A stretch of 64,000 bases of DNA. Source: Geobacter sp. AOG2. Lineage in GTDB: Bacteria > Desulfobacterota > Desulfuromonadia > Geobacterales > Pseudopelobacteraceae. The stretch is from positions 1,148,049 through 1,212,048 of the forward strand of contig NZ_BLJA01000001.1 of the NCBI RefSeq assembly GCF_019972295.1, in the 5' to 3' direction. Shown here in pieces: positions 7,353-16,681 of this stretch (positions are counted from its first letter, which is position 1; every line of letters begins with the position of its first letter). The position numbers and the translations under genes were made by a program. The notes below the pieces were generated by a model. The model searched no databases and was not told the origin of the DNA. It was given only the letters and a program-made list of their open reading frames with translations.

Positions 7353-9317
7353 TCATACGGTTCGGTCGACTGGTTCCTGCCGGAGAGGCAGCACCACTGT
7401 AAAGGTTGTCCCCTCACCGACGCGGCTTTCCACCCGAATTTCCCCCCCATGGTCCCTGACGATGCTGTAAGACACTGCCAATCCCAGCCCCGTACCCTGG
7501 GCCTTGGTACTGAAGAAGGGGGAGAAGAGCCGCTCCTTGTCCTCATCCTGAATGCCGCAGCCTTTGTCCTGCACCATTACCCTTACCCGTTGGTCAGTCT
7601 CGGCACTCATTACCAGTTCTCCACCCTCTGGCATAGCCTGCAAGCCATTTATGATCAGGTTGGTGAAAACCTGCCGTAACTGGTCCTTGTCCCCTTCGAT
7701 ATCCACATCCATTTCCCGATAATTCTTCATTATCCGGTAGCGGTCGAGGGGTATCTGATGACCGATCTGATTAAGGATGGTGTCGAGCATTTTCCCCAAG
7801 GAAAAACTTGAAACGCGTTTTATACCGTTACGCGAGAAGACCCGCAGATTATTGACGATACGCTCGATGCGGATGGCTTCTTCCACAATGGCGTCAGCCT
7901 CTTCGCGGTTTTCATTCCCAGCCGGAATGGCGCTTTGTAGAAGCTCGGCATTGCCGCGAATCACCGCCAGCGGGTTGTTGATCTCGTGGGCCACCCCGGC
8001 CGCCAGCATGCCCAGGCTGGCCAGCCGCTCGGCTCTGCACAACTCATTCTGGGTCGCCAGCAGTTGCGCGTTCTTCTCCGCCAGATCCCTAGTGCGCTCT
8101 GCCACCTTCTGTTCCAAGGTTTGATTCAGTAAACTGACCTCGCGAGTCATTTTGTTGAACTCGTTAGCCAATAGCCCGATCTCATCGTTGCTTGTTACCG
8201 TTATCGGTTCTATGTGTTGCCCGGAGGCCATACGCCGGGTGGCCTCGGCCAGTGCGCGCACCGGTCGGGCCATGCGACTGCTGATCCAGGTGGCAAGGCT
8301 AATGCCGATCAGGGCTACGGACAGCAGCACGCCGGCAAAGATCAGGTTGAGTCTTTTTTTAAGGTCCAGAAGAGGCTGTTCCGGCATGCCGACGTAAAGA
8401 GCTCCCACCACGCTGCCGGAGGGATCGCGAATCGGCTCATAGGCCGAAATATACCAGTTACGGTACACAAAGGCGCGGTCGCTCCAGTTCTCGCCCTGCT
8501 TCAGCACTACTCGAGCCACATCCTCCGACATGAGGCTGCCGATGGCGCGGTCTCCGGACGTATCACGGACGTTGGTGGCGATCCGCACATCTCCCAGAAA
8601 GATCGTGGCTGCGCCTTTCCCATCCTGGCCAAAGACGATGCGAGTGATGGTATCGACCACCATGCTGTCGCCATTAAGCATGAAGCCGGCCTGTAACGCT
8701 CCGACAACACGGCCGTCACTAGTCAGCAAGGGAGCCGCCGCTACCAGCATCAGCCCGCGTGGCTCCCTGTTCCGCGTAATTATGCGAGCCCTGGGGGTCG
8801 GCGTAAGAGCTATTTGTGCCGTCTGTGCCAGAACCGGGTTCTCCAGCCTCAGGCGTTCCTGGGAGTAGATTTGCACCCCGCCGGTCAACTCTCCATTAAG
8901 GGCGCGGTCCAGTATCGGGTCGTCTTCCAACCGGTCTCCATGCTGTTGCTGGTTGGCTGCCCGGTAGTGCACCACCCCCTTTGCATCGATCAGGTTCAAA
9001 AAACTGAGATTCTCCGTTTGCAGAATCTGCAACAACACTTTTTCCGACCGTTCGAAACGGGAGTCGCCAAGCCGTTGGACAAGCTCCGGCATGAGTGCGG
9101 CTCCCTTAACTACACTATCAAGGTGATTAATTTCGTCACGGTAGACCGTGCGGGCGAGGTTGAGACCCTGTATCATATTTTGCTGGGCCTGACGGAATAC
9201 ATGGTCGGTGATCAACTGAAATCCGATCAGCCAACTGAGGAGTATGGCAACACAGAGTGGTGTCAGGGTGGCGAAGATGAACTTACGGCGGATGGAGGCA
9301 TGTGGGTGGTTCATCAC
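7353..9317 (-). CDS. Membrane sensor histidine kinase (NtrB/HydH-like)
   Basis: 654 residues: TM1 about 14-35, a large periplasmic Cache-like sensor about 36-322, TM2 324-346, HAMP 347-398, a coiled coil, a HisKA domain with the phospho-acceptor in VAHEINNPLAV (H444), and an HATPase with N box NLIINGLQAMPEGG and G boxes DKGCGI and GTGLGLA. The HEINNPL motif is typical of NtrB/ZraS-type kinases that phosphorylate NtrC-family regulators, and the next gene upstream, overlapping by 4 nt (ATGA), is exactly such a regulator. Its position beside the hydrogenase operon suggests it controls hydrogen oxidation, but the signal is unknown. Confidence 0.94.
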   Translation of the reverse strand: MMNHPHASIRRKFIFATLTPLCVAILLSWLIGFQLITDHVFRQAQQNMIQGLNLARTVYRDEINHLDSVVKGAALMPELVQRLGDSRFERSEKVLLQILQTENLSFLNLIDAKGVVHYRAANQQQHGDRLEDDPILDRALNGELTGGVQIYSQERLRLENPVLAQTAQIALTPTPRARIITRNREPRGLMLVAAAPLLTSDGRVVGALQAGFMLNGDSMVVDTITRIVFGQDGKGAATIFLGDVRIATNVRDTSGDRAIGSLMSEDVARVVLKQGENWSDRAFVYRNWYISAYEPIRDPSGSVVGALYVGMPEQPLLDLKKRLNLIFAGVLLSVALIGISLATWISSRMARPVRALAEATRRMASGQHIEPITVTSNDEIGLLANEFNKMTREVSLLNQTLEQKVAERTRDLAEKNAQLLATQNELCRAERLASLGMLAAGVAHEINNPLAVIRGNAELLQSAIPAGNENREEADAIVEEAIRIERIVNNLRVFSRNGIKRVSSFSLGKMLDTILNQIGHQIPLDRYRIMKNYREMDVDIEGDKDQLRQVFTNLIINGLQAMPEGGELVMSAETDQRVRVMVQDKGCGIQDEDKERLFSPFFSTKAQGTGLGLAVSYSIVRDHGGEIRVESRVGEGTTFTVVLPLRQEPVDRTV

Positions 9318-10678
9318 TCCTCCCAGTTCATCAGGCCGAAATCGGAGATACGTCGGTCAAGCGTCCGGCGCGAGATGCCAAGTATCTCTGCCGTACGGCT
9401 TTTATTGTAATGGTTTCCCCTCAATACCGCCTCGATATGCTGGCGCTCCATCTCATCCAGGGCAACCATCTGCGGTTGATGCGCCGGAGCAGGCACAGAT
9501 GAAGGCTCCTTTTGTTCGCTGTGCAGAGGGATGACGTCGGCACTGATGTGGCTGCCGGAGGTGAGGATTACGGCCCGTTCCATGACATTTTCCAGTTCGC
9601 GCACGTTGCCTGGCCAAGTGTAGGCCTGCAAGGCTGCCAGTGCCCTGGAATCGATGCCGTGGATCTCCTTCCCCATGCATTCGGAGAAGCGGTGCAGAAA
9701 GTGCCGTGCCAGAGGCTCCACGTCCTCGGGGCGTTCCCTGAGGGGCGGCAGGGTAATGGTGATTACGTTCAGCCGATAGTAGAGGTCTTCTCTGAAATGT
9801 CCTTCGGAGACCTCGTTTTGCAACTCCTTGTTGGTGGCCGCCACGAAGCGCACATTCACGTTTTTGGGATGCGTGGACCCGATAGGTATGAAGTCGCGCT
9901 CCTGAATCACCCGAAGTAGCTTGCCTTGAACCGCGGGACTGATGTCGCCGATCTCGTCCAGAAACAGGGTTCCTCCATCGGCTTCTTCCAGCATACCCTT
10001 CTGATTGGCGAAGGCCCCGGTAAAGGCGCCTCTCAGGTGCCCGAACAACTGGCTTTCCAACAGGGTATCCGACAGGGAGGCGCAATTGAGTGAGACAAAG
10101 GGATGGTGGCGCCGCAGGCTGTTATGATGCAGGGCGCTGGCGATCAACTCCTTGCCGGTGCCCGATTCGCCCAGTATCAGGATATTGGCGTCGCTGGATG
10201 CAACTTTGAGGGTGAGGTCGTAAACTTCGCGAAAGCGGGGGCTGGAAAAGATGATCGGCTCATGCCCCCCTCCGTGTATCCTGGCCCGTAGACGGCGGTT
10301 CTCTGCTGTCAGGCGGCTCAGGTGCAGTACGTTTTCCACCATGCTGAGCAACTTCTCGTTGGGACATGGCTTGGTCACATAGTCATAGGCGCCCAGTTTG
10401 ATGGCCCTGACCGCATCATCGATCGTTGCATAGGCAGTTATGATGATCACCGGCAGGTCAGGCCGCATTTCTTTGACACGCCGTAGTATCTGGATGCCGT
10501 CAAGATCCGGCATTCTCAGGTCCTGCAGCAACAATTCAACCCGGTCGCCGGCCTCGGATTCCAGGTGCGCCAGCAGTTCTTCGCCACGGTTGAAGGTGGC
10601 CACTTGATACTTTTTAAGCACTTTTCCGAAGTACTTGAGGATTCCTTCCTCATCGTCGCAAATGCAGATATGTGACAT
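9314..10678 (-). CDS. Sigma-54-dependent NtrC-family response regulator
   Basis: 454 residues from ATG 10678, chosen because GGAAGGTGG precedes it and the receiver domain begins at once (MSHICICDDEE). Receiver with phospho-acceptor D53 (LLQDLRMPD) and K103; AAA+ domain about 145-375 with Walker A GESGTGKE, the sigma-54-contacting GAFTGA loop and Walker B GGTLFLDEIGD; C-terminal Fis-type helix-turn-helix about 412-450. All parts for sigma-54 activation are intact. It overlaps the kinase gene by 4 nt and is divergent from the hyb operon, whose upstream region holds a sigma-54 promoter and repeated sites that may be its targets. Confidence 0.95.
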   Translation of the reverse strand: MSHICICDDEEGILKYFGKVLKKYQVATFNRGEELLAHLESEAGDRVELLLQDLRMPDLDGIQILRRVKEMRPDLPVIIITAYATIDDAVRAIKLGAYDYVTKPCPNEKLLSMVENVLHLSRLTAENRRLRARIHGGGHEPIIFSSPRFREVYDLTLKVASSDANILILGESGTGKELIASALHHNSLRRHHPFVSLNCASLSDTLLESQLFGHLRGAFTGAFANQKGMLEEADGGTLFLDEIGDISPAVQGKLLRVIQERDFIPIGSTHPKNVNVRFVAATNKELQNEVSEGHFREDLYYRLNVITITLPPLRERPEDVEPLARHFLHRFSECMGKEIHGIDSRALAALQAYTWPGNVRELENVMERAVILTSGSHISADVIPLHSEQKEPSSVPAPAHQPQMVALDEMERQHIEAVLRGNHYNKSRTAEILGISRRTLDRRISDFGLMNWEE

Positions 10679-10690
10679 GTGCCCACCTTC

Positions 10691-10728
10691 CAAGACAGTT
10701 TTGCGCAAATCAAGTCAGTTTTAAACAA
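10691..10728. promoter_or_regulatory. Tandem operator-like repeats (upstream activating site candidate)
   Basis: An 18-bp word starting CAAGACAGTTTTGCGCAA occupies 10691-10708; a 14/18 match follows at 10711-10728, 20 bp on. An identical copy is at 10881-10898. The tandem pair lies about 115-150 bp upstream of the sigma-54 promoter, a usual distance for an NtrC-type enhancer, and also just in front of the regulator gene itself, which would allow autoregulation. Confidence 0.55.
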
Positions 10729-10841
10729 CGTTGCAGTTGGAAAATCTCCCGCACGTCAAACCTGCTATTTTTTGCCCAAACCCCTGAAAGCCTTTGTAAC
10801 ACTGACATCACAACCGCTTGATACAGCGAGATAACCTCGAT

Positions 10842-10857
10842 TGGCGTATGAATTGCT
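10842..10857 (+). promoter_or_regulatory. Sigma-54 (-24/-12) promoter of the hyb operon
   Basis: TGGCGTATGAATTGCT has the invariant GG and GC at the correct 12-bp offset of a -24/-12 promoter. Transcription would begin near 10867, giving a leader of about 80 nt before hybS. A divergent sigma-54 activator gene supports the call. A CTGTATACAG palindrome (10856-10865) overlaps the -12 element and start. Confidence 0.75.
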
Positions 10858-10880
10858 GTATACAGTATAGCATGATTTTT

Positions 10881-10898
10881 CAAGACAGTTTTGCGCAA
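10881..10898. promoter_or_regulatory. Third copy of the 18-bp operator-like repeat, in the hyb leader
   Basis: Identical to the copy at 10691-10708. It lies 10-30 nt downstream of the predicted start, an unusual place for an activating site; it could repress, form a loop with the upstream pair, or be bound by another regulator. Confidence 0.5.
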
Positions 10899-10949
10899 TT
10901 TCAGGAAAAAAGCATCAGGTTTTTAGTGCCATCAAGGAAAGGAGGAGTT

Positions 10950-12113
10950 ATGAGCAACTCAGATGCGTTTAACTCGGTCAGACAAAAACTTGGCGGAGTT
11001 TCGAGAAGGGATTTCCTTAAATTCTGTTCGGTTATGGCCGTCGGAATGGGCCTTCCGCTCAGCGTGGGTGCGAGAATTGCCGAGGCCATCGTCAATCCCA
11101 AACGTCCTCCGGTAATCTGGCTTTCATTCCAGGAATGCACAGGGTGCGTCGAGTCACTCCTGCGTTCCAGCCATCCTACCCTGGAACACCTCATTCTCGA
11201 TCTCATCTCGCTGGATTACTCGGAAACCCTGAGTGCCGCGGCGGGTCATCAGGTGGAGGCCGCAAAGGCTGAATCGATAAAAGGGAACAAGGGCAAATTT
11301 ATTCTGGTGGTGGACGGAGCCATTCCCACCAAAGAACACGGGATCTACTGCAAGATCGCGGGAAGGACCGCCCTGGATATCCTGAACGAAACAGCGCCGC
11401 AGGCCGCTGCAATCGTGGCCATGGGGTCGTGCGCCTCATGGGGCGGGGTTGCCGCAGCGAGCCCGAATCCTACCGAGGCCAAGGGGGTGCCGGAAATCCT
11501 TACCAATAAAACAGTCGTTACGATCCCCGGCTGTCCGCCGAATCCTTACAACCTGCTCTCGACGATTCTTTATTTCGTCACGTTCAACAAGCTCCCCGAA
11601 CTTGATCAAAAAGGGAGGCCCCGGTTCGCATTCAGTCGCCTTATCCACGAGAATTGTGAAAGAAGACCTCATTTCGATGCAGGAAGGTTTGCGGAACAAT
11701 TTGGCGACGGGTTACACCGGAAGGGCGCCTGTCTCTACAAACTGGGCTGCAAGGGGCCCGAGACCTACGCCAACTGCCCATCCGTTCTTTTCGGCGACAC
11801 CGGCGCTGGCACATGGCCCGTAGGTGTGGGGCATCCCTGTTTCGGCTGCGCCGAAAAAGGCGTGGGCTTCTCCGCTCCGCTCCATCAATTAGCAACCCTG
11901 AAGGAACTGACCCCGCCCGTGTTTTTCGGCGAAGCGTTCCCGAACAAGCCGGGTGTTTCCCCCGGCATCAAGACCTTTGCTGCCGGGTCCGCAGGTATTG
12001 TGGTCGGTGCCGCCGGCGCGGCGATGCTGACCGGCCTCGGCACCAAGAAAGATACCACCCAGGACAAGCCCCACGGGCAGCATGAGGAGAACGCCCGGGA
12101 CAAGGAGGAGTAG
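10950..12113 (+). CDS. hybS: [NiFe] uptake hydrogenase small subunit
   Basis: 388 residues from ATG 10950 (ribosome site AAAGGAGG). A Tat signal (SRRDFLKF, residues 18-25) precedes the FeS domain. Cysteine ligands for the proximal cluster (ECTGC, then GSCASWGG and PGCPPNP) and for the medial/distal clusters (HENCERR, CLYKLGCKGP, PCFGC) are visible. The ECTGC form lacks the extra cysteine of oxygen-tolerant Hyd-1 enzymes, so an oxygen-sensitive standard type is expected. A C-terminal hydrophobic segment (about 350-370) anchors it in the membrane facing the periplasm. It passes electrons from the large subunit to HybA/HybB. Confidence 0.96.
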   Translation: MSNSDAFNSVRQKLGGVSRRDFLKFCSVMAVGMGLPLSVGARIAEAIVNPKRPPVIWLSFQECTGCVESLLRSSHPTLEHLILDLISLDYSETLSAAAGHQVEAAKAESIKGNKGKFILVVDGAIPTKEHGIYCKIAGRTALDILNETAPQAAAIVAMGSCASWGGVAAASPNPTEAKGVPEILTNKTVVTIPGCPPNPYNLLSTILYFVTFNKLPELDQKGRPRFAFSRLIHENCERRPHFDAGRFAEQFGDGLHRKGACLYKLGCKGPETYANCPSVLFGDTGAGTWPVGVGHPCFGCAEKGVGFSAPLHQLATLKELTPPVFFGEAFPNKPGVSPGIKTFAAGSAGIVVGAAGAAMLTGLGTKKDTTQDKPHGQHEENARDKEE

Positions 12114-12115
12114 CC

Positions 12116-13129
12116 ATGGCGATCAGCAGACGGGGATTTCTGAAAGGCGTCGCCGGCGGAGGCGGGCTGCTCCTGGTTTCCGGTATTCCGCTCGCTGACG
12201 CGCGTATGTCAACGCAACTCCCACCCCATGCGGTTGGGATTCTGTACGACGCAACGCTCTGTATCGGCTGCAAATCCTGCATGGTCAATTGCAAGGAGCA
12301 GAACAGTGTGCCCGGCGGTGCGCTCTACAAGAAGGGGATGACGGCGCCGCCCTATGAGAACGGGGGAGTTCCGGGCAACAACGGGATATGGGACGCGCCG
12401 CAGGAGTTGTCGGGAAAGACGCTCAATATAGTCAAGGTCTACAAAAACGGCACGGCAGAAAAAAAGGACACGGCCGTGAACGGGTATTCCTATTTCAAGC
12501 AGCAATGTCTCCATTGCGTCTCTCCGGCATGCGTTTCAGTCTGCCCGGCCGGCGCGTTCAGGAAGGACCCGGAGAACGGTTCCGTCTACTACCTTGCCGA
12601 GAGGTGCATCGGCTGCCGCTATTGCCAGCTCGCCTGCCCGTTCGGGGTTCCTCGCTATGAATGGGACTCGGCCTGGCCGGAGGTCAGAAAGTGCCAGTTG
12701 TGCCGGCATCGTTACGCCGAGGGCAAGTACGCCGCCTGCGCCGAGTTCTGTCCCACCGGGGCCACCATCTTCGGTAAGGTCGTGGACTTACGCAACGAGG
12801 CCCGGTATCGGCTCAGCCTGAAACCGGGAACGGAGTATGACTTCCCGATACAGACCGTTGATTCGACGGAAAAGTCGCGCAGGCCGGTTGCCCGGTATGC
12901 CGACGGTGTCTACGGCCTGACCGAGGCGGGAGGAACCCAGAACATCATGCTCTCAGGCGTGTCGTTCGAACTGCTCGGTTTCCGGAAGAATATCCCCCAT
13001 TTCGATCTTCCTTCCCTGACGTGGGCCTATGTACGCAAGGTCCTGTGGGTTTTCGCGGGGGTTTTTACGGGAGGGACGGCCATCTATACGTTTACGCATC
13101 GGAAGGACAAGGAGGAGAGCCATGATTGA
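12116..13129 (+). CDS. hybA: Hydrogenase iron-sulfur subunit
   Basis: 337 residues. A Tat signal (SRRGFLKG) precedes four ferredoxin-type cysteine motifs: CIGCKSCMVNC (49-59), CLHCVSPACVSVC, CIGCRYCQLAC and CQLCRHRYAEGKYAACAEFC (18 residues or more in span), enough for four [4Fe-4S] clusters. A C-terminal TM helix (about 305-325) anchors it. It begins 2 nt after hybS and overlaps hybB by 8 nt. By family knowledge it relays electrons between the hydrogenase dimer and the quinone-reactive membrane subunit. Confidence 0.95.
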   Translation: MAISRRGFLKGVAGGGGLLLVSGIPLADARMSTQLPPHAVGILYDATLCIGCKSCMVNCKEQNSVPGGALYKKGMTAPPYENGGVPGNNGIWDAPQELSGKTLNIVKVYKNGTAEKKDTAVNGYSYFKQQCLHCVSPACVSVCPAGAFRKDPENGSVYYLAERCIGCRYCQLACPFGVPRYEWDSAWPEVRKCQLCRHRYAEGKYAACAEFCPTGATIFGKVVDLRNEARYRLSLKPGTEYDFPIQTVDSTEKSRRPVARYADGVYGLTEAGGTQNIMLSGVSFELLGFRKNIPHFDLPSLTWAYVRKVLWVFAGVFTGGTAIYTFTHRKDKEESHD

Positions 13130-14405
13130 TACGACCAAATATGTCGGCCCCAAATGGGGCGGCGTCATCAACAGGTTTATGGCCGATGAATACAGCCTCT
13201 CCGATATCGATGCGACCAGGTATGTCGGTACAAAACTGGGAGGCGTCATCAACAAGCTTCTGGACGATACACCCAGCAAGGACCTGGGGATCAAGATGGT
13301 CACGCCGTTTACCCTTGTGCTGGTAGCTTTGATAGGCCTTGCAGCGGTCGTTGCCGCGTACCGGTTGATCTTTGGCATCGGGGCCGCATCCAACCTGAAC
13401 GATCTCTGGCCGTGGGGGCTGTGGATCGGTTTCGATGTCCTGGGTGGGGTGGCCATGGCGGCCGGAGCGTTCCTGATTGCAGGGGCGGTCTACATCCTGA
13501 ACTGGAAAAAGTACAAGTGCATTGCCCGCGCCTCGATCCTGAACGCCTTTTTTGGCTACCTGCTGGCGGCCATCTCCATCACCCTTGACGTGGGACGTTC
13601 CTTTGTCATTTGGCATCCCCTGGTGATGTGGCAGGTTAACTCGATCATGTTCATCGTCGCCCTGCACCTTGTGCTCTATCTTACCACCCTGGGCACGGAA
13701 TCGAGTCCCATGGTGTTTGAAAAACTCGGCTGGCAGCGCGCCCTGAACTTCGTCAGCCGTATCATGATAGGAGCCGTCATGTTCGGTGTGGCGCTGTCGT
13801 TGCTTCACCAATCCTCATTGGGGGCCAACTATCTGATCGTGCCGGCCAAACTGTCCCCGATCTGGTACAGCCATCTGATCCCCTATCATTTCCTCGTCTC
13901 GGCGATCATGTTGGGGCTGGCCATCGTTAGCTTCGAGACCCTGCTCACCGGCAAGGTGTTCAACCACAAGCCTCCCCGTGATGTGGTCGAAGGATTGGCC
14001 CGAGGGGTAATGATCGTCGGCTCCGTGTACCTCGTCATGAAGGTCTGGCACCTGGCGACCGGGCCGGGCGTGGGTGCGGTTCTGGATGGGAGCTTCCTGG
14101 GGAACCTTTATCTGATCGAGATGACGGTGGGTGTGATACTGCCGCTTTTCCTGCTCTCCTTCCGCTCCGTCAGGACCAATCTGGACCGTATCTTTGTGGT
14201 GGATATCCTGGTGATACTTGGGGTGCTGATGAACCGTATGGACGTGGGGGTCTTCGGGGTTTCCGAGTTTGCGAGCCGTTCGGGCGGCGATTATTTCCCC
14301 TCGATGATGGAAACGACGCTGACGATGGGTATGATCGCCTTTGCGATCCTCGGCTTCAAACTCTGCGCCAAATATCTGCCCCTGTTTCCCGAGTCGCATC
14401 ATTAA
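13122..14405 (+). CDS. hybB: NrfD-family membrane subunit of the hydrogenase
   Basis: 427 residues from ATG 13122, which overlaps the end of hybA. About ten membrane helices from residue 64 on, as in HybB/PsrC/NrfD quinone-interacting subunits; it has no haem ligands of the cytochrome-b type. Odd feature: the soluble N-terminus contains a tandem near-duplication, DTTKYVGPKWGGVINRF (3-19) and DATRYVGTKLGGVINKL (29-45), before the first helix. E. coli HybB is shorter, by roughly this extension. It transfers electrons from HybA to the quinone pool. Confidence 0.93.
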   Translation: MIDTTKYVGPKWGGVINRFMADEYSLSDIDATRYVGTKLGGVINKLLDDTPSKDLGIKMVTPFTLVLVALIGLAAVVAAYRLIFGIGAASNLNDLWPWGLWIGFDVLGGVAMAAGAFLIAGAVYILNWKKYKCIARASILNAFFGYLLAAISITLDVGRSFVIWHPLVMWQVNSIMFIVALHLVLYLTTLGTESSPMVFEKLGWQRALNFVSRIMIGAVMFGVALSLLHQSSLGANYLIVPAKLSPIWYSHLIPYHFLVSAIMLGLAIVSFETLLTGKVFNHKPPRDVVEGLARGVMIVGSVYLVMKVWHLATGPGVGAVLDGSFLGNLYLIEMTVGVILPLFLLSFRSVRTNLDRIFVVDILVILGVLMNRMDVGVFGVSEFASRSGGDYFPSMMETTLTMGMIAFAILGFKLCAKYLPLFPESHH

Positions 14406-14464
14406 ACAAGAGCAGTAACTATCTGAATGAACCGTACGTTTATTGGGTTCAACTGGAGGAAGAT

Positions 14465-16165
14465 ATGGCAAAGCGAATCAGCATTGATCCGGTCACGAGG
14501 ATTGAAGGCCATCTGAGGATAGACTGTGAACTGGACAACGGCCGCGTAAGCAAGGCATGGGCGTCGGGCCAGATGTGGCGCGGCATAGAACTGATATTGA
14601 AGGACAGGGATCCACGAGAGGCTTGGTTGTATACCCAGAGAATATGCGGGGTCTGTACCACTGTCCACGCCATAGCCTCGGTCAGGTCGGTTGAGAATGC
14701 GTTGAATTTGGAAATACCCCTGAACGCGCAATATATCAGGAACATCCTGATGGCCGCTCATGCCATTCAGGATCATATCGTACATTTCTACCACCTTTCG
14801 GCCCTGGATTGGGTGGATGTAACATCCGCCCTGAAGGCTGACCCCAAAAAAACAGCGATACTGGCCCAGAACACATCCAACTGGCACCTGAACAGCGCGC
14901 AGGTATTCACGGAGACGCAGAATAAGCTGAAGGGCTTTGTGGGGACCGGGCAGTTGGGTATATTCGCCAACGGCTATTGGGGCCACCCGGCCATGAAGCT
15001 TTCGCAGGAGGTAAATCTTCTCGCCGTGACCCATTATCTTCAGGCGCTTGAGGTCCAGCGCAAGGCGAACATGATCGTCTCCATTCTGGGCGGGAAAACG
15101 CCGCACATCCAAAACCTGGCCGTGGGGGGCGTGGCCAATCCCATAAATACGGACAGCCCCTCCACCCTTACCATGGAGCGGCTCTTCTACGTCAAAGCCC
15201 TTATCGACGAACTCGGCGACTTCGTGAACAACGTTTATTTCCAGGACGTATGCGCCATCGGCGCCTTCTACAAGGGATGGACCGCATACGGGGCCGGCGT
15301 CACCAATTACCTGTCGGTGCCAGAATTCCCGATGGATACCAAGGGGACCGTTTTCGACCACCCCGGCGGCTATATCCCCGATGGTGACATCGGCAGATTC
15401 CATCCCATAACGGGCTTTCATGATGAGTTTTTCAGGGCGGGAGTGCAGGAGAGCGTCAAGCATTCCTGGTACGACGGCAGTTGGACCCGCCATCCCTGGG
15501 AAGAGGACACGGAACCCCATTATACGGAGTTTCAGGACGACGGTAAATACTCCTGGGTCAAGGCCCCCACGTTCAACGGCAAGCCCGCCCAGGTCGGCCC
15601 CCTCGCTAATATCCTCTGCATGTACGCCGCGGGGGACGCGCACACCAAGAGATATACGAACAAGGCCCTTGAGACCATCAGCGGCATGGCCGGCGAGAAG
15701 GTGCCCATTACGGCGCTCTATTCGACCATCGGTCGACATGCGGCCAGGGCCGTACGCGCAGCGGTTCTGTACGAAACCCTGCAGAAACAATGGCAGGCCC
15801 TGATGGACAATATCGGGAAAGGAGACAGCTGGACCTTCAACAAACCGGAATTTCCGAACGGTGAGATCAAGGGGGTTGGGCTGCACGAAGCGCCGAGGGG
15901 CGTGCTTTCCCACTGGATTGTGATCAAAGACGGCAAGATCAAAAACTACCAGGCCGTTGTCCCTTCCACCTGGAACTCTGGACCGCGAAACGCACAGGAT
16001 GTACCCGGCCCCTACGAGGCGTCGTTGGTGGGAACCCCGGTGGCTGATCCTGAAAAACCGCTTGAGGTACTGAGAACGGTACATTCCTTTGACCCCTGCC
16101 TGGCATGCGCCATCCACATGGTTGATACGGAAAACAGGGAAATCGTGAAGGTCAAAGCACTTTAG
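14465..16165 (+). CDS. hybL: [NiFe] uptake hydrogenase large subunit
   Basis: 566 residues. The active-site cysteines are in RICGVC (about residue 59) and DPCLACAIH near the C-terminus. The sequence after that histidine (MVDTENREIVKVKAL, 15 residues) is the extension removed by the maturation protease, and hybP encoding it is next. The protein has no export signal, as expected: it travels with the Tat signal of HybS. The ribosome site GGAGGAAG precedes ATG 14465. It catalyses reversible H2 oxidation in the periplasm. Confidence 0.97.
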   Translation: MAKRISIDPVTRIEGHLRIDCELDNGRVSKAWASGQMWRGIELILKDRDPREAWLYTQRICGVCTTVHAIASVRSVENALNLEIPLNAQYIRNILMAAHAIQDHIVHFYHLSALDWVDVTSALKADPKKTAILAQNTSNWHLNSAQVFTETQNKLKGFVGTGQLGIFANGYWGHPAMKLSQEVNLLAVTHYLQALEVQRKANMIVSILGGKTPHIQNLAVGGVANPINTDSPSTLTMERLFYVKALIDELGDFVNNVYFQDVCAIGAFYKGWTAYGAGVTNYLSVPEFPMDTKGTVFDHPGGYIPDGDIGRFHPITGFHDEFFRAGVQESVKHSWYDGSWTRHPWEEDTEPHYTEFQDDGKYSWVKAPTFNGKPAQVGPLANILCMYAAGDAHTKRYTNKALETISGMAGEKVPITALYSTIGRHAARAVRAAVLYETLQKQWQALMDNIGKGDSWTFNKPEFPNGEIKGVGLHEAPRGVLSHWIVIKDGKIKNYQAVVPSTWNSGPRNAQDVPGPYEASLVGTPVADPEKPLEVLRTVHSFDPCLACAIHMVDTENREIVKVKAL

Positions 16166-16186
16166 GATAGAGAATGGAGGCTCGCT

Positions 16187-16681
16187 GTGAAAGTTCTTGT
16201 GCTTGGCATCGGCAACCTGCTCCTTCAGGATGAGGGGGCAGGTGTGAGGGCCGTGGAAGAATTCGAAAGGAGCTACGAGACCCCGCCGGGAGTCGAACTC
16301 CTTGACGGCGGCACAAGTGGTATAGAGCTTCTGCAGTATATCCGGGGGAAAGATTATCTCATTCTCCTCGACGTGGTGAAGAGCGGAAATCCGCCCGGCA
16401 GCTTTATCCGGTTGGAAGGCGAGAAGGTACCGGCCCTCTTTCAGAAGAAGATTTCGCCACATCAGCTTGGGGTCTCGGACCTTCTCGCCACCGCGCAACT
16501 GATCGACGGGATGCCCAAGCGGGTGGTGCTTTTCGGCGTTGAGCCCAAATCGATAGAAACCGGCCTCGAGATGTCCGAGGAGGTTGGCGGCAGTATTGGG
16601 AGACTGGCAGAAATGGTCGCCCTTGAATTGACTTCTCTCGGGTTGGATGTTGCACCGAAATCGGGGGAACCCTGCCGATAG
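16187..16681 (+). CDS. hybP: Hydrogenase maturation endopeptidase
   Basis: 164 residues of the HybD/HyaD family. Predicted nickel-sensing residues line up with E. coli HybD: E16 (LLLQDEGAGV), D62 (LLDVV) and H92 (SPHQLGVSDLL). It cleaves the C-terminal peptide of the large subunit after Ni-Fe insertion. It lies 21 nt downstream of hybL and ends the operon. The accessory hyp genes needed for the Fe(CN)2CO centre are not in the window. Confidence 0.93.
   Translation: MKVLVLGIGNLLLQDEGAGVRAVEEFERSYETPPGVELLDGGTSGIELLQYIRGKDYLILLDVVKSGNPPGSFIRLEGEKVPALFQKKISPHQLGVSDLLATAQLIDGMPKRVVLFGVEPKSIETGLEMSEEVGGSIGRLAEMVALELTSLGLDVAPKSGEPCR

Noticed and set aside
10856-10865. CTGTATACAG resembling a LexA box
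   Set aside because: The half-sites are too close together for the CTGT-N8-ACAG SOS box; it overlaps the sigma-54 element instead.
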